Of a stretch of 64,000 nt of DNA, positions 1 through 7,812 are shown in pieces. Both the position numbers and the translations under genes were made by a program. Every line of letters starts with the position of its first letter. Positions within the stretch are counted from its first letter, which is position 1. Under the pieces are notes generated by a model. The model did no database searches. It saw nothing but the letters and a program-made list of their open reading frames with translations, and had not been told where the DNA came from. Source of the DNA: Paenibacillus sp. MAHUQ-63 (GTDB lineage: Bacteria > Bacillota > Bacilli > Paenibacillales > NBRC-103111); assembly GCF_028765165.1 (NCBI RefSeq), contig NZ_JARADB010000002.1, positions 930,001 to 994,000 on the forward strand, written 5' to 3'.

Positions 1-46
1 TTAACAAGATAATGCAGAGCAACAATACTACAATAGGTAATTTCAT
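1..46 (-). CDS. Start of a gene running off the left edge, hydrophobic N-terminus
   Basis: Reading leftwards from an ATG at 46, the frame stays open to the window edge and gives 15 residues beginning MKLPIVVLLLCIILL. The run of Leu, Ile and Val looks like a signal peptide or a first membrane segment. A weak purine stretch lies about 10 bases upstream of the ATG. Only the N-terminus is visible, so no family can be named; a chance frame of this length is also possible. Confidence 0.3.
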   Translation of the reverse strand, partial: MKLPIVVLLLCIILL

Positions 47-526
47 GATTTTAATAACACTTCCCAATAAAATCCCCCCCTAAATTACTCCAAGCACGCA
101 TATATCTGAGATGTAAATACGTTTAAATTGTATCAAGTAACGTTATTATCATCAATAACCTTTTCAGTCGATAGAGGGACCTAAGCTATCGGACACAATA
201 GTTCAAAAAATATAACACTTACGCCACTCATTTTGAGTGTTTTTTTTGTGGTGAAAAAAAACCCGAACTTTCATAGTGCTTTTTATTAAAAATAAAACGG
301 ATGGACCGGGAACAGCTTATTCTTCCGTTGTATTCTTTATTTTTTTCTTTTTCTTGCTTGTTCCATAGGGAAAATAGTAATCTCTAATGAGAAGGTAAAA
401 ATAGCCAATGAGATTAAGAGGTAGTGGGAAGCTTTTTTAAAAGAGTTAACGCAACGCTTTTTAAACAGATTTCATAAATGGTTGTGAATCCACGAACCAA
501 AAGCCTAAATGAAAGGGAAAGTCACC
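47..526. other. Gene-free AT-rich stretch at the left edge
   Basis: About 480 bases without a convincing coding frame. It contains a hairpin CGATAG/CTATCG (169-191) and a terminator-like hairpin at 225-247. I looked here for a Tn7-type transposon left end (a TGT terminus with repeated TnsB-type sites) and did not find one. Confidence 0.5.
225..247 (+). terminator. Short rho-independent terminator
   Basis: CACTCA, a three-base loop, then TGAGTG, followed directly by eight T residues. The stem is only six base pairs but perfect. No plus-strand gene is visible upstream within the window, so it may end a transcript of an unrecognised short RNA or be a chance AT-rich hairpin. Confidence 0.4.
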
Positions 527-2188
527 ATGTACGTAGCTGTTACCGAGAGCGGTAAAAAAATTATTCCATTCCAGTTTGAAAACGAAAACGAAATTAGGTT
601 GCTATCTGAGGGTAAGAAATTACAATGTCCGGAATGTGGGGATAGAGTTATATTTCATTCGGGTCCTAAACGGATGGGGCACTTTAAACATTGGAGAGTT
701 CGCAAATGTGAAAATGATTGGGAGCCCGAGACCGAAGAACATATCAAAGGGAAACTCTTGATGTATTCGTACTTAAAAGAAAAATTTCCACAAGCACAGG
801 TGGAATTTGAATATAAAATCATCGAAACCGGTCAAAGAGCTGACGTCATCTGTATTCATCCCAATGGAGAGCGTTGGGCGTTTGAGATGCAATGTTCAGA
901 GATACCGGGAGAAGATTGGTGGGACCGGCATCAGCTTTACAAATCAGCCGGCATCAAAGACTTCTGGTTGTTAGGGGAGTCTGTGCATCGAACAGGACGA
1001 ACACAGCATGAAATCGACCCGTTAAAACATAAATTTGTTTCGCTGCCAAAGGAAATCTTTTTGAAGCATGGAGCTGTTTATTTCCTGAATGTTGAAACAA
1101 GGGAAGTTCGCTTACTCTATAAGATGAATGCCGACTACCATAGCCATTGGGATACAACATTCATCATTGAAAATGTAACCGATGACCTTCATCAGTTGTT
1201 TTCGTATAAACATTACATGGTCAATGAGGAATTACAAAAGAAATTAATGGCATATGAAGAAGCCGAACGCAAACGGAAAGAAGAAGAGGAAAGGGCGCAG
1301 CAGGCAGAATTAAAAAGGCAGGGACGAGAAGAGCGAGATGCCGCGAGACAGCTAGAGATAGTCAGAAATCGAAACAAAATAGCCGTCATTGATGCGAAAA
1401 CCATTCTTCATGAAAAAATATCTTTAGCAGACATCACATCAATGATAAAAAGGGAACAAGATAAGAAGCTTTTTCTAGACCTTCTGCAAAAACACAAACT
1501 AAATGCCGACAATTTTCCGGGGTTTCTCAGGGTTTGGACGTATACTGGACATCTCATCCAAGTTCCAGCTCCCGTTTGGCAGCTTTGGCTCTATGATAAA
1601 TACATCTTTAACCGAATTGAAACTAAAGCCTGGATTCCAACGATTAAGGATGAACTAGTGAAGGTGTTTAACGTCACCTATGTATCCAAAGCGGATAACA
1701 TCCATTTTTCCTTTGCGATATGGAGTTATTTCAGGGCGATTGGAAGTATTGGTTTTGCCATTCAACTAGGGGAACGAAATGGAAACTATCAAGAAATCTT
1801 ATTTGACAAAATTCCGTATGTGGAAGATAGGACATTAAATCGACGGGTTGCCATTTCTTTATCGTACATGGGTCAAGAGGACATCTATAACGGGTATGAC
1901 CTCTTTTCAGAAGAAGTCGTGCGGCAGGAGAGCCGGGTTTTCTTTCAGCAGTGTGAAGACTACAAAAAAATGCTGTACCCGGAAATCCGCAAGAGAGTGC
2001 AAGAGCGAAGACATGAACTTTCCATCACCAAGGAGCTCAAGAATCTTATCTATACCCTGAATATTCATCATGCACAAGGCGACATTGAGTTAAATGAAAA
2101 AGTACGGATTTTCTTATTTCCACTTACAAAAATTTCAGCAAAATCATTTCTTTTTCCGAAAAACAAATCTTATTTATTAACCGAATAA
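527..2188 (+). CDS. CoiA-like nuclease-domain protein, frameshifted near the C-terminus
   Basis: Resembles the competence protein CoiA family: an N-terminal zinc-binding patch (CPEC at residues 34-37 followed by a GHFKH histidine motif) and a restriction-like nuclease core with ADV (D106) and E-x-Q (E120, Q122). A charged Glu/Lys/Arg coiled coil follows at about 235-280, then a long C-terminal region. CoiA proteins act during DNA uptake and recombination; in a mobile island this one may be a nuclease with another role, which is inference. I prefer the ATG at 527 because GAAAGGGA at 511-518 is well spaced; an in-frame ATG at 509 is the alternative. The reading frame appears shifted within A5 at 2128-2132: in the -1 frame coding continues for about 56 residues to a stop at 2299-2301, so the listed end is probably a premature stop. 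Confidence 0.65.
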   Translation: MYVAVTESGKKIIPFQFENENEIRLLSEGKKLQCPECGDRVIFHSGPKRMGHFKHWRVRKCENDWEPETEEHIKGKLLMYSYLKEKFPQAQVEFEYKIIETGQRADVICIHPNGERWAFEMQCSEIPGEDWWDRHQLYKSAGIKDFWLLGESVHRTGRTQHEIDPLKHKFVSLPKEIFLKHGAVYFLNVETREVRLLYKMNADYHSHWDTTFIIENVTDDLHQLFSYKHYMVNEELQKKLMAYEEAERKRKEEEERAQQAELKRQGREERDAARQLEIVRNRNKIAVIDAKTILHEKISLADITSMIKREQDKKLFLDLLQKHKLNADNFPGFLRVWTYTGHLIQVPAPVWQLWLYDKYIFNRIETKAWIPTIKDELVKVFNVTYVSKADNIHFSFAIWSYFRAIGSIGFAIQLGERNGNYQEILFDKIPYVEDRTLNRRVAISLSYMGQEDIYNGYDLFSEEVVRQESRVFFQQCEDYKKMLYPEIRKRVQERRHELSITKELKNLIYTLNIHHAQGDIELNEKVRIFLFPLTKISAKSFLFPKNKSYLLTE

Positions 2189-2301
2189 AAGCCGATGCCG
2201 AAAAACAATTAAAAGCACCGATTCATATCCAAACCGCGATGCTTGAAGTGCCAAAAAGCAATAGATACGTCTACGGACAAATCAATCGAGGGAAATGGTA
2301 A
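2131..2301 (+). pseudogene. Out-of-frame C-terminal continuation of the CoiA-like gene
   Basis: In the -1 frame relative to the upstream gene, codons from 2131 to the TAA at 2299-2301 encode a protein-like tail that contains INRIKADAEKQ and ends in YGQINRGKW. The frame-0 end of the upstream protein over the same bases (ISAKSFLFPKNKS) looks arbitrary. A one-base change in the A5 run at 2128-2132 would join the two. A terminator follows at 2319-2355, as expected for the true gene end. Confidence 0.55.
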
Positions 2302-2318
2302 CGAAGTTTTTCGCAATG

Positions 2319-2355
2319 AAAAAACCTAATGACATGATGTTCTTTGGGTTTTTTT
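2319..2355 (+). terminator. Terminator after the CoiA-like gene
   Basis: AAAAAACCTAA pairs with TTTGGGTTTTTT (one G-T wobble) and ends in a T tract. It lies 18 bases after the stop at 2301 that closes the shifted frame, which supports the longer version of the gene. Confidence 0.5.
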
Positions 2356-2458
2356 ATTTGTATCCAAATACATCGAACGTCAATTTCAAATTTGTTGCCT
2401 TGCAATATACTGGTGAAGGCTTAGGTAATTATTTAATGCTTTAAGGGGAGAGAATATT

Positions 2459-2731
2459 TTGATAACACTCCATAAATCTGTTATTGAAGCATTTAAGGTT
2501 TTGGGTGGTATAAGGTCAATTTCAGAAATTGAACAATGGATAAATAAAAAGTATGGGGAAATATGGGCTGGTATTGGGACGACTATGGCTGATATGGTCC
2601 CTAATCACTTGCGCGGTAATACTTCATCACAAATGCCAGAAGAATACAGTGTACTGGTGAGAGTAGGGAGAGGTCAATACAAATTAATTGAAGGGAGAGA
2701 AGGCTACGATACAAAATCATTGTCAATATAG
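2459..2731 (+). CDS. Small winged-helix-like protein, TTG start
   Basis: A 90-residue protein with an alternating helix pattern (VIEAFKVLGGIRSISEIEQWI) ending in RVGRGQYKLIE, a layout seen in small winged-helix domains that accompany restriction or nuclease genes. The exact family is not certain. The start is TTG at 2459, chosen because AAGGGGAGAG at 2442-2451 is an excellent ribosome binding site at correct spacing and no ATG is nearby. It stands alone between two terminators, inside the cargo region with other nuclease-type genes. A DNA-binding regulatory role is inference. Confidence 0.5.
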   Translation: MITLHKSVIEAFKVLGGIRSISEIEQWINKKYGEIWAGIGTTMADMVPNHLRGNTSSQMPEEYSVLVRVGRGQYKLIEGREGYDTKSLSI

Positions 2732-2755
2732 TTTTTACTTTGTGTACATTAAAGC

Positions 2756-2792
2756 CAAAACCAGAATCCATCTAAATGGAGACTGGTTTTTT
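2756..2792 (+). terminator. Terminator after the small winged-helix-like gene
   Basis: AACCAG, a small internal loop, CCAT, loop CTAA, ATGG, internal loop, CTGGTT, then a T run. The two stem blocks are perfect. It ends the 2459-2731 transcript. Confidence 0.7.
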
Positions 2793-2796
2793 ACAA

Positions 2797-2967
2797 TTAC
2801 AGACTATTAATAAATTCTCTAAACGTGTGTGCTATATTCGTTATTTCCGACATCATCCTAAAATTCTTTAATCTCTTACCAGTACATATTAATTCCACAC
2901 TTCCATCGGTTGCTGCTGCGTCATTCTTAAGTTTTGCTTTTAGTTCTTCGAAGTAAGATTTGTATTT
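2797..2967 (-). pseudogene. C-terminal remnant of an unknown minus-strand gene
   Basis: The minus strand is open for 56 codons up to a TAA at 2797-2799 and translates to a protein-like tail with YFEELKAKLKNDAAATDG and TNIAHTFREFINSL. The frame is closed upstream by TGA at 2968-2970 and has no start codon, so only the tail of a gene remains. The helix-like, charged composition is unlike random AT-rich DNA. Family unknown. It suggests earlier rearrangement of this cargo region. Confidence 0.4.
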
Positions 2968-3089
2968 TCAAACTGAAAAGTTTAATAACACTTCCATTTA
3001 CGGGTCTATCAGTAATTGTTTTCGACATATATATTGACATGTTGACGAATGCATACTAGGCTTATTTATGTTACGAAACGAGGTTTAAA

Positions 3090-4793
3090 ATGCCAAGAAA
3101 AAAAACTCAACAAGAACTTGAACAACAAGTGCTCGAAATAACGAAAGGTGAGTTTAAAGTAAATGGTGAATATAAAAATAATTACACCAAGATACCATTC
3201 ACCCATACAATATGTGGGAAAGATATAGAGGTATCCCCTAATTATTTTTTGAGTAAAGAAGAAAGACGGGAATGTTTTCATTGTGAAGGCTATGGACTAA
3301 AGAAGACAACGGAGAGTTTCAGAATAGAGTTAAAAGAAAAACGTGGTTTGGAATATGCTGTTATTGGTGAGTATGTTGACGCAAATACAAAAATAAAAGC
3401 GAGACATAACGTGTGTGGATATGAGTGGGATACAATGCCATATACCTTATTTATCATTAAAAGTTGTCCAAAGTGTAGCAGTACCTATAAAAGAACAGAA
3501 GAAGATTTTAAAAAAGAACTAAAAGAGATGCATGGGGATGATTACGAATTAATTAGCGATTACACCAATACACAAGAAAACGTTACACTTAAACATAAAT
3601 GTGGTTTTGAGTGGTCAGTGAAGCCAACACAATTATTAAATAGAGGAACACAATGCTACAACTGTTTTGGTTCTGTAAAATTAACTCACGAACAATTCGT
3701 ACAGAGAATCGAAGAAAAATACGGACACTATTTTTCTGTACTTGGAACTTACGAACATTCACAAGAAAGAATACTTATGAAACATAATGAATGTGGTTAT
3801 GAGTGGAGAGTTATGCCAAGCAAATTGTTGTATAGAGATTCTACTCGTCCTAAATGCTATGGAAAGCAAAAGAAAACCCATGAGGCATTCTTAGAGGTTG
3901 TTTCAAATGTACTAGGTGATGATTATATAGTTCTCTCTGAATATGAAGGTATGTCCAGAACAGTTTTGATGAAACATATTTCATGTGGTTATGAGTGGGA
4001 TTATCACTGTAACAGTATTCATGTTCCTAATAAATGCCCTAACTGTTCTAAAAATAAAAAGAAAACTCATAAGGAGTTTATAGAGATTGTTGAGGAAATT
4101 CATGGTGAAGAATATGTACTACTGGAAGAATATATATCAATGAACAAGAAGATAAAAGTAATGCATTCAACTTGTAGAGAGAAATGGAATGTCACACCTA
4201 GACACTTACTAGATAGAAATTGCCCTACTTGTTCTATGGAAAACAAAAGACAAAAATTATTGATAAGCCATGATGATTATGTAGCTAAATTATTTTCTGT
4301 ATGGGGTAATGAATTTGAAACATTGAGTGTATATAAGATTTCAAGGGAAAATATGCAATTTAGACATAACAAATGTGGCTTTGAATTTTGGACTAGACCA
4401 TATAATCTATTAATAGGTCAGGGCTGCTTACAGTGTAAAGAATCAAGAGGAGAAAGAATGATAGGTAACATGCTTAGAGCTTTAACGGATAGTAGTGAAA
4501 ATACCTTTGACATCCAGAAGAGATTAAATGATTGCAGAGACAAATATCCACTACCTTTTGATTTTGTGGTATATAATCAAAGTGAAGAAATAATATGTCT
4601 TATAGAATATGATGGTAGACAACACTTCGAACCTGTTGAAGCGTGGGGCGGAAAAGAAGACTTTAAAGAGGTTCAAAGGAGGGATAAAATCAAAACAGAA
4701 TATTGCATTGGAAAAAGCATTGAATTAATAAGAATACCTTATTATCTAAGTGAAGAAGATGTTTATAGAATCTTAAATTCTAGAATAAATTAA
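3090..4793 (+). CDS. Seven-repeat zinc-finger protein with C-terminal Vsr-like nuclease domain
   Basis: The first ~455 residues are about seven tandem ~63-residue units, each with the pattern TH-x-E-F-x(8)-G-x(2)-Y, H-x(3)-CGYEW and a closing C-x2-C (CPKC, CYNC, CPNC, CPTC, CLQC). These look like treble-clef or zinc-ribbon modules as found in phage-type endonucleases. The last ~110 residues (DFVVYNQ, IEYDGRQHF, then a D-x2-K and IRIPY) match the Vsr/PD-(D/E)XK nuclease fold, with E and D-x-Q residues where metal ligands would sit. Not all repeats keep their cysteines: the fourth closes in RPKC. Probably a DNA-binding nuclease, either a homing-type or a defence enzyme. The ATG at 3090 has a modest GAGG site upstream. 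Confidence 0.65.
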   Translation: MPRKKTQQELEQQVLEITKGEFKVNGEYKNNYTKIPFTHTICGKDIEVSPNYFLSKEERRECFHCEGYGLKKTTESFRIELKEKRGLEYAVIGEYVDANTKIKARHNVCGYEWDTMPYTLFIIKSCPKCSSTYKRTEEDFKKELKEMHGDDYELISDYTNTQENVTLKHKCGFEWSVKPTQLLNRGTQCYNCFGSVKLTHEQFVQRIEEKYGHYFSVLGTYEHSQERILMKHNECGYEWRVMPSKLLYRDSTRPKCYGKQKKTHEAFLEVVSNVLGDDYIVLSEYEGMSRTVLMKHISCGYEWDYHCNSIHVPNKCPNCSKNKKKTHKEFIEIVEEIHGEEYVLLEEYISMNKKIKVMHSTCREKWNVTPRHLLDRNCPTCSMENKRQKLLISHDDYVAKLFSVWGNEFETLSVYKISRENMQFRHNKCGFEFWTRPYNLLIGQGCLQCKESRGERMIGNMLRALTDSSENTFDIQKRLNDCRDKYPLPFDFVVYNQSEEIICLIEYDGRQHFEPVEAWGGKEDFKEVQRRDKIKTEYCIGKSIELIRIPYYLSEEDVYRILNSRIN

Positions 4794-4962
4794 TTTTTAG
4801 CGCAACTACGTATCTGTTTCTCATCATATATGTAGATTAATTTTTATTGGATTTAGAATAAAGCAGGTTACATTTCAATAGTTCATTTGAAAAATAGGAA
4901 ATCAGCTAATTTTGTGGTGGTTATGGTCTAATTAAGCTAAAAAAATTTATGGAGAATAGATA

Positions 4963-5892
4963 ATGTTAAATTTTAAAGAATTAGCTAAAGATGGAAATGA
5001 TTTGGAGCGTTTGACAAGAGAAGTTTTCCATCGTGAAGGTTTTGAAGTACACTGGACTGGGAAAGGTCCAGATGGAGGTCGTGATTTAATTGTTATTGAA
5101 AAAGTCCAAGGTCCCTTAAGTAAATTTGAAAGAAAATGGCTTGTCCAGTGTAAACATAATGCGCATTCTGGAAGGAGTATTGGTAAGGAAGAGGCAAATT
5201 CATTAATAACAGACTGCGAAAGAATTAGTGCCGATGGCTATTTATTGGTGTGTACAACATCACTATCCTCAGGATTGATTCTGGCATATGAAGAATTAAA
5301 GAATTCGAGAAAATTGAAAATTGATTATTGGGACGAAGTCAAACTTGAGGACAGATTGTTTACACCAACCAACTTTCAATTAATAAATCAATTTTTTCCA
5401 AAAAGTTCTGAAAAAGTTGGATGGAAGATATATAATACCAATTCTCCTTCATTTTGGGCAGCGCATTATAAAAACTCATTCATTTATTTGTCTGCGCGGC
5501 TTAATATGCATTTCCCAGGACTTGTAATTGTAGAGAAAATACATAAATATGCTGAAGATATTTCACGAAAATTTGGGGTATTGGCAAGGCTTAGAGCTGT
5601 GTATTTTGACGACAAGAATACAAATTTTTGTGCATATTTAGATTATTTAATTGACAAAAAGGAAGAAAAGGAAAAAAGAAGTCCTTTTCAAGAAGATGAA
5701 ATAGATGAAAAGTATGACCAATTTGAGAGTGCTTTGCCATACATTGTTGAAGTTGAACATGGTGGTGTATCATTGACCTGGGATGTTAAGGGATATTATG
5801 TGGATAAGAATCATGATGGATATGACCCAAACGGTAAAGAGTTTTATACCCCATATATTAAAAAATTTCAGGTGGGTAATTCGAGAGAATGA
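4963..5892 (+). CDS. Mrr-type restriction endonuclease domain protein
   Basis: The N-terminal ~110 residues match the Mrr catalytic fold: a helix DLERLTREVFHREGF, then PDGGRDLIV (D41) and WLVQCKH with the Q62-x-K64 pair, the classic GGxD...QxK signature of type IV methyl-directed restriction enzymes. Residues ~150-309 form a second domain I do not recognise, possibly for sensing or target binding. A GGAGAATAG site precedes the ATG. It converges on the Gabija pair with a shared terminator between them. Cleavage of modified foreign DNA is the family role; a role in this host's phage defence is inferred from neighbours. Confidence 0.75.
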   Translation: MLNFKELAKDGNDLERLTREVFHREGFEVHWTGKGPDGGRDLIVIEKVQGPLSKFERKWLVQCKHNAHSGRSIGKEEANSLITDCERISADGYLLVCTTSLSSGLILAYEELKNSRKLKIDYWDEVKLEDRLFTPTNFQLINQFFPKSSEKVGWKIYNTNSPSFWAAHYKNSFIYLSARLNMHFPGLVIVEKIHKYAEDISRKFGVLARLRAVYFDDKNTNFCAYLDYLIDKKEEKEKRSPFQEDEIDEKYDQFESALPYIVEVEHGGVSLTWDVKGYYVDKNHDGYDPNGKEFYTPYIKKFQVGNSRE

Positions 5893-6037
5893 ATTTAGTT
5901 TATAACAAATCTCGAATAAAATTATTCAAGAATTAAAGAACAACTTTAAATTAATCCAACAATTAGGTAAAGAGTCCAAAGTAGTTTGAGGATGTGGAGG
6001 ACTTTTAGTTGTGGAGCAGCCGCCTGAGGACATACCT

Positions 6038-6081
6038 CGGGTTCGCTCATTTTTCATCTTACAAGGCGAACCCGTTTTTTT
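6038..6081. terminator. Strong bidirectional terminator between Mrr-like gene and gajB
   Basis: A perfect nine-base stem CGGGTTCGC / GCGAACCCG with a 19-base loop, followed by seven T on the plus strand. It lies between two convergent genes and can serve both. Confidence 0.8.
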
Positions 6082-6090
6082 GTAAGCAAA

Positions 6091-7812
6091 TCAAGTTTTC
6101 TTCCCCGAAAGTTTAAACTCGTTCCATTCTAGTCGATACGCTTCTATACCGCTATCGAATAGAAACTCTGAGGGTTGTGCTGTATCAAAATTCTTTTTCT
6201 TAGCAATAAACCTATTATCACTTGTTGCTAAGAACAACGCTTTCCTTGCCCGCGTAACTCCAACATAGTGGAGGTTCCTCGATTCATGAAACTCTTTTTT
6301 GATTCCCTTTACTACCCAATCGTACCCAGGAATAATGTATTGATATAAATCTAGATGAATTACAACGTCAAATTCGAGCCCCTTAGATTTATGCAAAGTC
6401 ATCAGTTGTATTTGATTTTTATCTGAGGGTGAGAAAGTATTTAATAGTTGTTCTTGCTCAAAGATTTCTCTCACATATTTTATTGATTCATCGTTTTTGG
6501 ATTCAGGATACACCAAAAGAGAAACCTTTATGAACAAATCGCAGATATCGTCAAGTAAGGCGGTTTCAGCATTTCTAAAACGCACTACCTTAGCTTTTAA
6601 TTTCAATAAAAACTGCTTAACATTCAAAACTGTAATTTGTAATTGAGGTAATTCTCTATCGAAACAGTTATCAATAAATTCATAAATAGAGATATTGCCT
6701 AATGAGAAATGAAGTAATTCACGGAATAATGCTCCCCATAAAGTCTGGTCGTTGTCAATTGGGCTCTTTAGATGAAGCTTAAAAGGTGCTTCTAATTGTT
6801 GTGAAAATAACTCTAAGGTTCTTTCTGTCTTAGCTAAAACACCTATCTCACAATTATGTGTCACACCAAATGCTTCTTTAATGATATTTAAATCTGTAGT
6901 TAACCATCTCCCGATTGAGGTTTCATTCCCGCTCTCATGTACTTCAAATACCCTTGATTCCCCTGAATAATCTACATCAAAGTTCAAGAGTTTTTTACTA
7001 TAAAAATCAATTGATTTATGACAACGATGATTAATATTCATTGGGAGTTTAACGAAATTGGGATTCTCCATTAAACGAAAGAGATAGTCGGAACTCTTTT
7101 CAGCAAACCCAAATATTGATTGATTTACGTCGCCTATAGCCCAACTGATAATCCCGGTTTCTGCTAGACGAATAAACAAGAGATACTGTTCTAATCCAGA
7201 ATCTTGAAATTCGTCAATAAATACATACTTAAAACGTGATTTAAAGTAATCCCTACAGGACTTCGAACTAATATATATTAAATACGAGATATGACCAATA
7301 AGTCTTAAATCAAAGTTCCCCTCTTGGAAATGCCGGGAAATTAGTTCAAGGTCACGTTTGCGGATTTCTGCAATTGGTTCTATATTTTTACTCACTAACT
7401 CATCAATAGACACTTCAGCATATTTGAGCACCAATGTTTCAAGAAAGTATTTGATTTCTTGGGCGGTTTCAATGTCAAAACGGCTTTTGTCGACAGTAAC
7501 TTTTTGTATAGGTAATCCAAAAAAATGTTTGCCGAAGGGAATGAGTATATTTGATATACAAAAAGAATCAATTGTACTAAAAGAGGAATTTTTTACATCA
7601 TCGCTCAGTTGTTCGGATTTTCGTTTCAATTCATTGCTGGCTTTATTTGTATAGGAGATTGCAATTACCCCCTGGTACCAGCGTAAATCCTTTAATACCT
7701 GGTTAATTTTGTGAGCTAGTGTAGTTGTCTTGCCGCTTCCCGGACCGGCAACTACAACACAATGAGTATCACAATTTAATATATCAATTTGTTGAGGAGT
7801 AGGATTAAACAC
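6091..7812 (-). CDS. gajB: GajB, UvrD-like helicase subunit of a Gabija system
   Basis: A 573-residue superfamily 1 helicase: Walker A AGPGSGKTT (residues 22-30), motif II IDEFQD near 200, LHKSKGLEFD near 475 and VGVTRARKAL near 520. It starts with GTG at 7812, eight bases inside the end of gajA, with GAGGAG upstream, so the two are translationally coupled. A UvrD-like protein directly behind an OLD-type ATPase/TOPRIM nuclease is the defining layout of Gabija. In studied systems GajB senses DNA ends and works with the GajA nuclease assembly to block phage. Length is somewhat above the ~500 residues usual for GajB. Confidence 0.85.
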   Translation of the reverse strand: MFNPTPQQIDILNCDTHCVVVAGPGSGKTTTLAHKINQVLKDLRWYQGVIAISYTNKASNELKRKSEQLSDDVKNSSFSTIDSFCISNILIPFGKHFFGLPIQKVTVDKSRFDIETAQEIKYFLETLVLKYAEVSIDELVSKNIEPIAEIRKRDLELISRHFQEGNFDLRLIGHISYLIYISSKSCRDYFKSRFKYVFIDEFQDSGLEQYLLFIRLAETGIISWAIGDVNQSIFGFAEKSSDYLFRLMENPNFVKLPMNINHRCHKSIDFYSKKLLNFDVDYSGESRVFEVHESGNETSIGRWLTTDLNIIKEAFGVTHNCEIGVLAKTERTLELFSQQLEAPFKLHLKSPIDNDQTLWGALFRELLHFSLGNISIYEFIDNCFDRELPQLQITVLNVKQFLLKLKAKVVRFRNAETALLDDICDLFIKVSLLVYPESKNDESIKYVREIFEQEQLLNTFSPSDKNQIQLMTLHKSKGLEFDVVIHLDLYQYIIPGYDWVVKGIKKEFHESRNLHYVGVTRARKALFLATSDNRFIAKKKNFDTAQPSEFLFDSGIEAYRLEWNEFKLSGKKT

